Shown: piece by piece, positions 34,427 through 45,413 of the stretch
Position numbering within the stretch: the first letter of the stretch is position 1
Layout of the letters: every line of letters begins with the position of its first letter
Made by a program: the position numbers and the translations under genes
Notes under the pieces: generated by a model
Told to the model about the DNA's origin: nothing
What the model saw: only the letters and a program-made list of their open reading frames with translations
Databases searched by the model: none
Origin: Acanthosepion lycidas
Lineage: Eukaryota; Mollusca; Cephalopoda; Sepiida; Sepiidae
Length of the DNA: 64,000 nucleotides
NCBI GenBank assembly: GCA_963932145.1
Contig: OZ010581.1
Location: 87,202,787 to 87,266,786 of the forward strand
Direction: 5' to 3'

Positions 34427-34688
34427 GCCATATCTCCTTCGGAAAAATATGGAGTGGTCTCCTGTTACTCTCTCCATTACTTGCCAACCAAGGTTGAAGA
34501 GCCTTGTCTGTCCTACTATTTAATCCGAAGCTGGGGAAAAAAAGGATTCACATATTTCCCAGTTGTAGTAGCGCGAAAGTGACTTCGAAGAATGCGACTG
34601 AATTTCGAACATAGCTCGTTGATTTCTCGTACCGAGTTGTTAAGCATTATAGAACTTGCACAAACATATACTCAACTACTCTACCCTT

Positions 34689-34692
<4 letters not shown>

Positions 34693-34753
<61 letters not shown>
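34693..34753. repeat. (TA)n microsatellite
   Basis: About 30 TA units. Confidence 0.95.
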
Positions 34754-34755
<2 letters not shown>

Positions 34756-34899
34756 GAAAAGAAATATGAGTAAACCAGTAAACAAAAAAAAAATGACATT
34801 CGTTTCAATATCTGTATTGTATCCTCATTTCTCTTGAAACGTTCTCCAGATATATTGCGAAACTAATTAAAAATTTTCTATCTCTACCAATGAATTTTC

Positions 34900-35351
34900 T
34901 GTTTATGGCATTCTTCTTCTTTGTCGAAATGATTCTACGATACGTATGCATGGTCTTGGTGTTTATATCCAACTGTAATCGAACTGTCTCTTGACTTTCC
35001 AGATGATTCTTTCATGTGTTTTCGATTTTTGTTATTGCACTCTGTTAGGTATCTCTTTTTACTTTATCGCTCACCTTCTTCTCATGATTGTAATATATTT
35101 AACATAATCTCTGATAATATAGACTACACCCTTTTTCTCTAAATAAATCTGAACACCATTCTTCTTTAATTGATTTGATCGTTACTTCTCCTAGCTTATG
35201 TCGAGCATCACAAATATGCCCTCGTAGCAATTCGGATCACGCTCTAGTATCTGTTGATATTTCTTTTGAGTCGTACATCAGAAAGGAACCTCTTATTCAC
35301 AAGAGTTCTTTCTGTAACGAGAATTCTTTTATTGCCTTGCTTGTGGTTAAA

Positions 35352-35354
<3 letters not shown>
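34900..35354 (+). mobile_element. LINE endonuclease (APE-type) fragment
   Basis: Plus strand reads SSFMCFRFLLLHSVRYLF-type and YRSPSSHDCNIFN sequence (~35,000-35,110), then after a loss SNSDHALVSVDISFES (~35,226-35,272), containing the SDH active-site motif of APE-like LINE endonucleases. Wording fits the same jockey/CR1-like group as 28,250-29,090, but 5' portion versus 3' portion cannot be compared directly. Frame-interrupted and cut at the right by (TA)n. Confidence 0.65.

Positions 35355-35411
<57 letters not shown>
35355..35411. repeat. (TA)n microsatellite
   Basis: TA repeats abutting the LINE fragment. Confidence 0.95.
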
Positions 35412-35413
<2 letters not shown>

Positions 35414-35859
35414 ACAAAAAGAATATGGAACTGAATCATATAAACTAATGATATTCAAATGTTATGGATGGCGATAATTACCATAACTGCATTAAATCAA
35501 AGATATTACTAAGTGAATGCCAAATCCTATCAGTTTTATCCTAGAAATTTGCCAATTCTTTTCTCAGTCAAATATAAACTACAGTTAATAATAACTTATA
35601 GTCAATAATCTAGTCAATAAACCTACATGCCGTCATTACAAGTAAAAAATGTTCCCATATGACATATCACGTTGTTTGTGGGACAACGGTAAATTTTTAC
35701 ACATTATTTGGGATAAAATACAGAACATACGACTAAACATGAAGTAGTGTTTTCTATCTCCTTTAACCGACTGGTAACTTCCAAGTTAGTATCAATGTCC
35801 AAATTTAATTGTTCAAGGTATGGACAAACTAGTATATGAAAATATGTCTATATTTCTAG
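35412..35859. other. AT-rich stretch without a recognised gene
   Basis: Nothing recognised before PLE similarity starts. Confidence 0.6.
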
Positions 35860-37867
35860 AGAGGAACGAAAACATCATCATGTAGTGATGGACAAGTCAG
35901 ATTATACAAGAAAGCTGGAAGACCTCATTAGCAATGGTAGCTACCCCAAAGCAAAAAAGGATCCTACAATGAAAATGGGACGCAAACTGTCACAGATACT
36001 AATCAAGAACAAGGATCACTTCACACCTAAGACGTATAGGCAGTTATCACACCAAGCTACCTCACATGTACGGTCTCTCTAAGATTTACAAGGACGGTAT
36101 TCCGCTCAGACCGATTGTTAGTTTCCAAGGCTCTGTGTGCCACCCTCCGAGTCGCTTCCTTGTAGTTATAATTGACCCATTGATCGGAAAGTCTCCTTCA
36201 TATGTCCGAAACTCCGCCCATTTCGTGGAAATAATCAAAGATGCTCCCATCCTATCCAACCAAATGATGAGCTTGGAAGTGGTGAGTTTGTTCACCAAGG
36301 TGCCCACGGAGGAGGCACTCTCAGTAGTCAGAGAGAGACTGGCGTCTGACTCGTCCCTAGGAGAACGGATCAGTATTCCAAAAGATAATCTGATGGAGAT
36401 GTTGACCTTCTGTACGCAAACAAAACACTTCGGAATGGGATCACACATATATCGACAGGGTGAGAGCTTAGCAATGGGCTCGCCATTATCACCAGCAATA
36501 GCGAATATATACATGGAATACTTTGAGGAAATGGCATTAGAATCTATATCTCTAAAGTCAACTATATGCTTAAAGTACGTAGATGACACCTTCATACACT
36601 GGTCACACCAGGAAGATGTTCAGGTTCTACTGGACCATGTGAACTCAATAAGACATTCGATACAGTTCAATGGAGAAAGAGAGTAACAACACACTGACAT
36701 TCCTGGATGTTCTAATATCTCGAACAGGGCATGGGTTCAAGACATCCGTATACCGTAAAACGACATTCACCGGACAGTACCTCAATTTCAACTTCCACCA
36801 TCCATACAGCGTAAAGAAAAGGATCGTCCGCTGCTTACAACACTGAGCAAAATTCATAAGTGGCGACCCAGAGACATTAGATAAAGAATTGGTCAGTATA
36901 TCTAGTACCCTGCAACGTAACAACTACACTGGGTACATGGCAGAAGCCCCCCCAAAACTGGGATAGGCGGGTACCAGAGGAGGACAAGAACACTCAGGAA
37001 ACAGTCTGTCTGCCTTATGTGAAGGGGTTATCAGAGAAAATACAAAGGATCTGCGGTCCATATAACATCAGGACAACCTTCAAAAGCTTGACCCCACTTC
37101 GTAGATATCTCTCCCGAGTAAGACCCCCCACAGAGGAGAACATGACTAAGGACTATGTGTACGCTATTCCGTGCAGCTGCGGAAAGAAATATGAAGGGGA
37201 AACAGGCCTCCCCCTTAAGGTGAGGCTTCAAGAACACCAGAAAGCTGTAACGCGAGGGGAAGTGGAAAAATCAGGCCTTGCTCACTGCACATGGTTGGAT
37301 CAGGTTGAGATCATAGACAAAGAACATCATTGGAAAAGGAATCAGCGCATATGCTAGGCCACAAAAATATATTGAGCCGACCAAGCATAGAAATGAATAC
37401 AATATGGGAACCAGTAATAAGGAGTGCCAGAGAAAAGCGATAATAACAACAAAAATTTCAATATGAGCTCTGGTAAAAAAAATAGTTGTTGAAGACATTA
37501 GGTTTATAATACCCAGAAAGTCATACACAGATGTCTTCAAGGACAAATGGCACAGTGGCTAAAGGCGTTAGTTTGATCCAGTGACAGGACCCAAAGAGTG
37601 TGAGTTCAATAAATTGTTAAGGCAGTCTAGAACATTCAGGGGGAAATTGACCGGAGATAACTGATAACTGACATCCATTAAACGTGGAACTAGATCAGTC
37701 TACCGCAGTGAGCGAAATAAAGGGTTCATTTCGACATTCCAACTACCTGAAGAAGACCGGAGTGTACATGGGCCGAAAACGTTCTAATAAATATGGCGAC
37801 AAAGATGAGGACAATAGTCCGCATAATGTAAATAATGTAGTATATGAAAATATTATGTATCTGAAAT
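35860..37867 (+). mobile_element. Penelope-like element with RT, GIY-YIG endonuclease and 3' tail
   Basis: VVMDKSDYTRKLEDLI-type entry (~35,880-35,930), YGLSKIYKDGIPLRPIVSF (~36,067-36,125), SLFTKVPTEEAL (~36,283-36,320), MGSPLSPAIANIYMEYFE (~36,475-36,530), catalytic KYVDDTFIHW (~36,573-36,602), NNTLTFLDVLISR (~36,686-36,725) and YRKTTFTGQYLNFN. The endonuclease YAIPCSCGKKYEGETG (~37,160-37,210) with VRLQEHQKAV follows, then RPSIEMNTIWEPVIR (~37,378-37,424), the typical PLE C terminus. A 3' tail with ACCTGAAGAAGACCGGAGTG (~37,743) is shared with 58,834-58,966. The 5' part is missing and there are about four to six interruptions. Not functional, but the most complete PLE here. Confidence 0.9.
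37541..37612 (+). other. tRNA-like segment in the PLE 3' region
   Basis: GGACAAATGGCACAGTGGCT then AAAGGCGTTAG resembles the 5' half of a leucine-type tRNA with a box A-like TGGCACAGTGG (37,548-37,558). GAGTGTGAGTTCAATAA (~37,597-37,613) resembles the T-arm/box B with degeneration. It lies between the endonuclease end and the PLE tail. It could be a SINE head or a structural part of the PLE. Confidence 0.4.
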
Positions 37868-38904
37868 GAACCTACTTGTCAACAAAACAATTGTACTTTA
37901 GCGTTACAAACTATAAATCGTCTTTTTTCTGATAGTAGTAATTTAATATGTTATGAACTAAAAAATGTTTGCATATGTACTATACAGTATGAAATGGATT
38001 TTTGATGGGATAATCCTTTAGATAGAACATTGAATTAAATTAGAGAGACATTCCCTTTGCTATTTGTTCAACTCAAAGTAATTCCCTCTGCCATTTCATA
38101 AACTTTCCCCAAACGTGTGCGTAAGTCATTTCCACTATTTTCACCAAACTCTTGAATTACAGTTGTTCTGGAAATAAGACTTTCTGCCCGCTATTTGATC
38201 AACTTTCACCAATCTTGTGGCTAACCTTAGCTCTAGAAATACATGATCCCCACTACCATACCAAGATATTCCAGTTATTAAATAAAAAATATTTTAATAT
38301 TTTCTCTGAGAACACAATTTTGTAAATGTCTTTGTGGATATAGATTTATGTAGAATTAGTTCCAAAAAGTAAAATAATTACAGCATCCTCAACAAACACA
38401 ATTATTCATAACGGTGATTACATTTGGCCGGTAGGGAACAAACGAATTGAAAAATATATCTTAAATACAATTCACAATTTCATTCAAGCTGCGTCATAAG
38501 AACATGGATTCAGAATGGTGCCTAAAGATAAGAAAAATGTGCATGAATCCTAGGGTTTTCGCTTTCCCTCTTCCTTTGCCCCTTACTTTGTTTAACGAAG
38601 TTATGGATCTCGTGTTTTAGATTGTTAAACCCCACCGCTATATGATCATAACAACGTTAACTGTTTCACCTAACATTTCAAGCTACATTGGATATATAGA
38701 AAAATAGAAACTTATATCATGAATATTTGAATCATATTCAGTTACCTTAAATGCAAAAGTTCACTATATGTTATACAATTACTTTTTGATAAAAATATTG
38801 TAATAAACTAACTCAAATGAAACTTGCGAACGAGAAACTAGCACATAAATTTCGCGGTACTTCCCGTGTCCATAAGTTCTATTTTCTTTCCGTTTATTTT
38901 TAAC
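37868..38904. other. AT-rich stretch without a recognised gene
   Basis: A weak repetition of CTATTTGATCAACTTTCACC-like words occurs at 38,055-38,270 (about 50-60 bp apart, strongly diverged). Nothing else. Confidence 0.45.
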
Positions 38905-39120
38905 ATGGTAGTAGCAGTAAGTTTATTCTTAAATTATGCGGCTATTACCGCAGGGACAGAAAAATGCCCAAGAATGAAAAGCTTTCTCGAAATGGGCAAT
39001 TTTTCAACATTTCTGACACATCGGCTTCTAAGCTGGACAGACCCATTGGAGAAGTATATTATTTTTAAAGAAGAAAAATTTGAAGTCTTTAATAGCACGT
39101 GCTTTCAGTTTGGTCGTTAG
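38905..39120 (+). CDS. Hypothetical short secreted-like ORF (71 codons)
   Basis: From ATG 38,905: a hydrophobic start MVVAVSLFLNYAAITAG resembling a signal peptide, then a 54-residue tail with two Cys, including KCPRMKSFLEMGNFSTFL, stop at 39,120. An upstream extension exists only with non-ATG codons. No family recognised, no repeat structure, no nearby exon evidence. Chance opening in AT-rich DNA is quite possible. Confidence 0.15.
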   Translation: MVVAVSLFLNYAAITAGTEKCPRMKSFLEMGNFSTFLTHRLLSWTDPLEKYIIFKEEKFEVFNSTCFQFGR

Positions 39121-39984
39121 TGTTACCATCAAAAGAGACCACTTCACCATAAACTGACAAATATATCATGTATGATGTAATTTGATCATAAACTTTTCTG
39201 TATTAGCATATCATTTATGTACTTGAACAATTATAGACTATCAACTTCATGTTATGCTAGAAACGTAAACACTGGTTGAAACTAATTTGACAGTTGACCA
39301 AATATTCAAGAAGAGTAGTTCCATTATTATTGAAATAAACTGACGCTTTTAAACAGTGTATTGGCAGCGCGTGTGCTGCAGAAGTTACTTCCTGAAAAAT
39401 AGCAACTTCTTGCTTTTGACAAATTTTGTTAGCAACAAATCAACTCAGAGTTTTATATTTTTTCTGCTATCTTGATTCATTGATATCTGTATAAAGGCTG
39501 CGACTATATAAATCAATAAAATTTGATACGAACACAGATTGTAGCAGTTTGGTGTCACTAAGTGAGTGTAGTGCGTATTACGTTTCAGTTGACCCGTAAA
39601 AGAAATTTTGAAATATAGGATCAGCCTTGTTGTAGATGTAGATCCATATTTGCTAATGGGAGCAACCATTTGGTAGCTTGCTGACACAATAGTCATCCCC
39701 TCATTTGATATTATACCATAGTAAACTAAGCTAAGTAAGTAATACGACATCTAACATAACGCATTTATTAACAAACTCGTTTAATAGATAGGATATCTGA
39801 TGTAATTAATTCGATCTTCATTGCTTTACACCACTATCGTAACCTTGCACCACACTATGATCATTTCTATAACTAATTCCGTATAATCTGATATGTTATA
39901 CATTAATATATAATTGTAACTATTATTAAATGTACTGTTAGGGCAACATATACTCACACACACGCACATATATATATATATATA
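39121..39984. other. AT-rich stretch without a recognised gene
   Basis: Nothing recognised. A short TA run directly precedes the MITE. Confidence 0.6.
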
Positions 39985-40085
39985 TTAGATTGGTGCAAAA
40001 ATAATGATGTAATAATGTCGTTTTTTGACGTATTTTTTAACGTCAAAAACGACATTATTACGTCATTATTTTTGCACCAACCTAA
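39985..40085. mobile_element. Mariner-type MITE, copy A (101 bp)
   Basis: Ends TTAGATTGGTGCAAAAATAA and its inverse TTATTTTTGCACCAACCTAA, with TA on both flanks (39,983-39,984 and 40,086-40,087). Nearly the whole element folds back; the core repeats GTCGTTTT/AAAACGAC. The TIR strongly resembles the Hsmar1/MADE1-type mariner TIR. Confidence 0.92.
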
Positions 40086-40479
40086 TATATAGTACAGGTA
40101 ATAGATCCGCTGGTATATAATCCAGGTGGATCCTAGGAATATCAAATATTAAAACTGATCCTCAAAGAGAGTTCAATGTTATATTAATGTTAGTTTTAAC
40201 CACCACAATGCCACTGTGAGACAAATACCCACTATACCGTTTGCACTAGAATTTCCAATGAAAACATCTTTAATAAAAAGAAAAAAAATCGTATGAAAAT
40301 TCTGTCCACAAAAGAGGTTTCAAAAATAAGTAATCCTATTTAACCCCTATAAGTAATACCGAAACATCGAAAGTGGAATGTAGGCATAGAAATAGAAAAA
40401 GAAAAATCATTTGGTTCGTCCCCACTTTTGCAAATTCTCAAATATTAATATCGGGCTGCACTTTTTAAAAATTAATAAA

Positions 40480-41200
40480 TAAACATTTCCACAGAAACAA
40501 CCCTCTAAGTAAGATCTTCAACATCAAGATTAGCTACTCCTGCACTAATAACATGTACCAAATTATCAAATCCCGTAATAAATATATCTTAAGTAAATTC
40601 TATGAGAAAAACATTAAAACTACCATGGACCTCCCCATGTAATTGTAGAAATAGAGAAAACTGCCCAATCGAGGGCAAATGCAAATCGACTAGGGTAATA
40701 TACCAGCGGCCATTGCCCCTAAAGAAAATATAACTAATAATGTTTACTTTGGAATTTCCGCAGGAGAATGGAAACAGAGATTATATACTCATAGGCACTC
40801 CTTTACTAATTCTAAATTAAAATATCAAACAGCGATTTTGAGAATTGAAGGAAAAAGGGTCTGAACCCTCAGATAGATTGGAAAATTATAAGTTTCGCTT
40901 ATACTTCTAATAGTTTTAGGGATATGTGCAGTCTATGTTTAGAGGAAAAAAAATAGAATAATCAAATACAATAATCAATGCAAACTATTAAAACAAAGGA
41001 ACGAACTAGTGTTAAAATGTAGAAATATTAGGTTGGTACAAAAATAATGTCGTTTTCTCACATATGCTACCATGTGCGAAAACGACATTATTTTTTGCAC
41101 CAACCTAATAGAAGAAGGCTTAAACTTATATACGAACATAGATCTTACCTTATTACTTTCTAAGACCCTCCCAATGTTAAATATATAACGATAATTAACT
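40480..41200 (+). mobile_element. PLE/GIY-YIG endonuclease remnant, third PLE lineage
   Basis: Plus strand reads KISYSCTNNMYQIIKSRNKY (~40,527-40,590), NCPIEGKC-like cysteine region (~40,655-40,685), VYFGISAGEWKQRLYTHRHS (~40,740-40,800; the Y..G-IS..R part of GIY-YIG) and CSLCLEEK (~40,930-40,955) followed by NELVLKCRN. This arrangement (SYSC..N, CPL.GKC, YxG endonuclease, CLxEK) differs from the 36-kb PLE. The frame is interrupted by several changes and by MITE copy B at 41,028. Confidence 0.6.
41028..41108. mobile_element. Mariner-type MITE, copy B (81 bp)
   Basis: Starts TTAGGTTGGTACAAAAATAA and ends TTGCACCAACCTAA with flanking TA at 41,026-41,027 and 41,109-41,110. Arms are nearly perfect reverse complements. 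Inserted into the end of the GIY-YIG remnant, so it is younger than that copy. Confidence 0.93.
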
Positions 41201-42949
41201 TCTATACACTCCCTCAATTCTCCATATTAATCCTGTCTTATAACAGACCACTAATTGATGCAGCCCCTCCCCCGGCTTTGATTAAGTTTTTACTTTAATA
41301 TTTTTCTTCTTAAAAAATTCCGGTATAGCTTGGTCTTCTAAATAATTTAACTGATCTTTGATTTGATAGCTGTATAATTTTATAACTTTAAATTGTTTTT
41401 CTTTAATCTCCCATTACTTAATAATATAAAATCCTTAATTATATTATTTCTTAATTAATTGGCTAAATACAATTTATTGTTCATTCTATTTAAACATATT
41501 TGTTGTTGGTATAATTTGGTATTCCCTAGCGGGAACCTAAATTACTTTATACATAATTAAAGGTTTTAGTCATGAATAAATTCCTATTTCGGCCCCTCTT
41601 AGTTTCAATTCAACACATCACTCTTCACATAACCCCAACCTAGGATCATAAAGTAAATATCGGGGAAGATCCCAGCGACCTCTCTCCCTTTAGAGAGATA
41701 CTTCATGCTTTCCTCTTACCACCAATTTGGTGGATAAATAATTGGCTCAGTTAAGTTAAGGCATTCTTATAAATGATTTTTGTTCCAATGATGGAACTTC
41801 AAAGACAGTAGATCCCATTAAAAACTAGCATAAAACGTGTAAAGTTAGGTACAAAAACTGTATAAATGGTTATGTACAAAAGAAATGCGATGATAGTAAC
41901 AATCACTAGATTTCTTGACACGAATGAAATATTCATCAGCCTGATACATGAAGCTTGATTTCTTTACAAAATAATACCAGATTGGTATTATTAAAAATAA
42001 AATACAATATAGTACTTCGGAAAATCGATATTTTGTTAAAATAATAGACATATTTTTATGATATATTTGCAAATAAAATGAACCGCTTGCACAAAGTCGC
42101 ATAAGATTTACTTTGCATCACTAAATAAATCCTTTCGATAGTATAGTAACTTCCTAGCCGTAGATATATTTGAGATTCACAGATATTTCTTCTTTGATAT
42201 TCTTTTAAAAAATGTAACGAAATACAAATTTTTGAAGTTTTCAAATTTGCTTTGTTAACTGAATTAAAACATTATTTTGAACACTTTCATGCGACTTTGC
42301 TGTAATTCTACAATGTATTCATACATATTTACACATACCTATACAAAAGAGTATGTATGTGTGTATGCATATACTGAACACTAAATTTTAAATTCGCAAA
42401 AGTAAGCAAACATAATGGAAACTAGTATGAATTATTTTAAATTCCGAACGTGAAAGCGATGTGTGTGTGAGTGTGTGTTTGTGTGTGTATGTGTGTGTAT
42501 GTGTGTGATGTAACAGTATTTATCAATTCGAAGAGTTACATTTCATCTGATAAGAATTTTTCTAGTTCAAATCGAAAAAAAGAGACATTATTCCATTGGC
42601 GTTAACGATTTCATTCTATGGACATTAAAGTTTGTGAACTTTTGTCTTTTCATTTCCTGAAATTCGCTGCCATTTATTTCCCAATCTGGTCGATATTCTA
42701 TCGTTTAATCGCGAACGCTTCTCGCTTCTTCAATCACTTACTCGACCGATCATTCTTTTTCTCATGATCATTCTTTCGTAACAACGAGAATATATATCAT
42801 TGTTAGATGCCATTGATTTTCCGTAAGAAATCTTTCCAAGCCACTCCTTCGGTTTGGCGTCTGATACGTGCGTAGCGCACAAACAGATTTATCCCAGTGA
42901 CATCAACCATTAATTCTTATTCAACAAGATTGTTAGTCAAGATCTGAGT
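41201..42949. other. AT-rich stretch without a recognised gene
   Basis: Includes a GT-rich tract at 42,461-42,507. A slightly GC-richer part at ~42,700-42,900 has no coding frame. Nothing recognised. Confidence 0.5.
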
Positions 42950-43000
42950 CCACAGCACAATGGTTACTGCATGGCTCTGTGAAGCATAAGGTTGTATTCA
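42950..43000 (+). repeat. Possible tRNA-derived SINE head
   Basis: CAGCACAATGGTTACTGCAT then GGCTCTGTGAAGCATAAGG and TTGTATTCA follows the order of a tRNA gene (box A-like, anticodon-stem region, degenerate box B). No poly(A) or LINE-like tail recognised. Weak. Confidence 0.3.
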
Positions 43001-43778
43001 TAATGAAAGGTAAAATAACTAAATTTAAAATCAAAGGAAGGCATTCTCCACCAGTTATTATGTTTCGAAATTATATCATTTTGATTAATTGAATTGTTAA
43101 ATATTATTTCATGACAACTTGATCCGTAATACTTGTTAACAAAGGTTTACATCAAAGAATTAATTCATTTTATCTAATTCTATGTTATAGTACATGTTTT
43201 CTTCACTGGTGTATTTATTGTACAGCTAAGACAACAGGAAAAATCAGAAAAGTTACGCAATAATTATGTGCTTCTGAACTGAGATTGCTTATTGACTTGA
43301 AATTCAGTGTTCAAAATCTTGGTTTAAACACTGAAGTCTAGCACCGGAGGGAAAGACGTGATACAATGCAATCATTAAAATATGTAGTTATTTAATTATC
43401 GTACCAGTAATCCAATGATATAATACAATATTTCTCATTCCACTACATTGTTAAAGTTCTTAATGAGGGTCCATATAATAGAGAAAAGGATAAAATCATT
43501 ATATTGACAAACAACTACTTTCTATAACTGATGCTCATTGTAAAGCGCTTCTTTAATATATGTGTGGGATGTGATGAGATGTGATATTTTTTTATTTCGA
43601 TGTCATTGTTTTGTAATTTGATCTCGATGGCACTTTGTAGTCTTTAAAATCACAAATTCTTTTGCTCATTGTGAAAACTGTTAATGTTCATCAGATCAAA
43701 AAGATCTTTACTATCATATGATATTGTTCTAAATAAGATGGGAAAAACGAGATTTATGAATTTTCATTAGTATATATC
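43001..43778. other. AT-rich stretch without a recognised gene
   Basis: Nothing recognised. Confidence 0.6.
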
Positions 43779-43779
43779 A

Positions 43780-43862
<83 letters not shown>
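43779..43862. repeat. (TA)n(GA)n compound microsatellite
   Basis: TA repeats 43,781-43,840 then GA repeats to 43,861. Confidence 0.95.
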
Positions 43863-43864
<2 letters not shown>

Positions 43865-44610
43865 ACTACGTGTATGTGTGGTTGCATCTATGTATGTTTA
43901 AGTGATAAGGACAGTACCAGATGAACAGTAGACAGATAGTGATAAGGATAAAGGTGGAAGGAGTAATTTATGATTAATAAATAATTTATATATTACCTTG
44001 TTTAAAATATAATTATGATCATTTTGTCGACAGTTTTGGGAATATTTGCAGTTGAGGTGAATTCGCAAATTCCGAACAGTGAATGTAAAGAAAATTAAAA
44101 AAAAATAATAGGAATATAAGGCCGCTTTTGAGCAAATAAGAAAACGATTTAGCGAATGAAAGACATGTACGAGAAATGTTACTCTTGTAGAAATTAACTG
44201 GAGAAATTAAATGGGATTCAACTATATCTTACTTGAATCCCTTCGAACGACACAATGTTTTGCTTATTTTGATTCGTTTTCTGCTGGTTATTAACCCTTT
44301 TCGGGTTATCTAAAGCCAGAAAATATTTTTAGATTCTAAGAATTATTTTTCAGATAATGGTTTAGTGATACATGTTTTACTAATTATTCCATAGTTGGAA
44401 GGGGAGCTTTCCTAAGGTATTTCCCCGTAAGTGAATATAACAAATCCAGCTTTCTGATTAAGAATTCCAAGCCATAATCCATTAGTCTACTCGCAGATTC
44501 AAGCTTACAGCAACTGCTACACCAAACGGTCACCTATCTAGCTACTGACTACTGACCAGCCTCCACGTTGCTTATGTTTCAAGGTGATGTGGCCGTAAGC
44601 AATCTTGTTA
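43863..44610. other. AT-rich stretch without a recognised gene
   Basis: Nothing recognised. Confidence 0.6.
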
Positions 44611-44689
44611 TTAGGTTGGTGCAAAAATAATGTCGTTTTTCTTTTGAAGTTGAACGTCAAAAAACGACATTATTTCTGCACCAACCTAA
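44611..44689. mobile_element. Mariner-type MITE, copy C (79 bp)
   Basis: Starts TTAGGTTGGTGCAAAAATAA and ends CTGCACCAACCTAA with flanking TA at 44,609-44,610 and 44,690-44,691. Core AAAAACGACATTATT is shared with copies A and B. Confidence 0.93.
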
Positions 44690-45288
44690 TATTTATACAA
44701 TTATGCTAGTATGTAAATTAAATCAAATCTATTTTCGCTGTAGAGAGGAAGATTCGTTAGTCAATGTATTAAGAGGGTAGTTTCATATTAACACAAGCAT
44801 TACTTAAAGAACCTAAGGATCACACATCAAAATAAGCAAATATTTTTTTGATTTCATAGGATTTTATAATTTTCTGAGAATTGTGATAATTTCTAGTATA
44901 ATCCTAGACGGTTAGAGATAATATTTGAATACTTGCAGTACTTTTATTTTTTTTCAAAAGTAATGAAATAATGGATATATCGAATATCTAAATTGAATTT
45001 CTTACCGAGACATTGGCTACTGACATGGACAGAACTGAATGGGTGCCATTAAATAAAACGTTAATTCTTTCACTCAATTCTTTGTTCCTTCTTTAAATAT
45101 AGGAACATTGTAAACTTTTACAATTGTAATTGTTTTTGTTCATTTTTTCCTTTTAAATTTCCTTTCTCTTTTAATTAAAATATGCTCAGACTGTGTCCGG
45201 TATGAACAGATGACAAACATCTCTTGCGAATGGAGTTACTGGTGTGCACTTCACGCCAAACAGTGATCATTTTGATCTTTAGAAGGAT
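44690..45288. other. AT-rich stretch without a recognised gene
   Basis: Nothing recognised. Confidence 0.6.
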
Positions 45289-45332
45289 CTTTGACAATGG
45301 GATGAATCCATAAAAGCATCTCATTGTCAAAG
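45289..45332. repeat. Short palindrome, 16-nt arms
   Basis: CTTTGACAATGGGATG (45,289-45,304) and CATCTCATTGTCAAAG (45,317-45,332) pair with one mismatch around a 12-nt loop. Confidence 0.85.
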
Positions 45333-45363
45333 TTCATTTTATGTAACAAATACAGATAAATAG

Positions 45364-45372
45364 TTAGTTAGT

Positions 45373-45412
<40 letters not shown>
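45364..45412. repeat. (GTTA)n/(GATA)n microsatellite
   Basis: Three GTTA units pass into about ten GATA units. Confidence 0.95.

Positions 45413-45413
<1 letters not shown>

Noticed and set aside
36086-36595. 169-codon minus-strand frame
   Set aside because: Shadow of the PLE reverse transcriptase, which matches the family on the plus strand.
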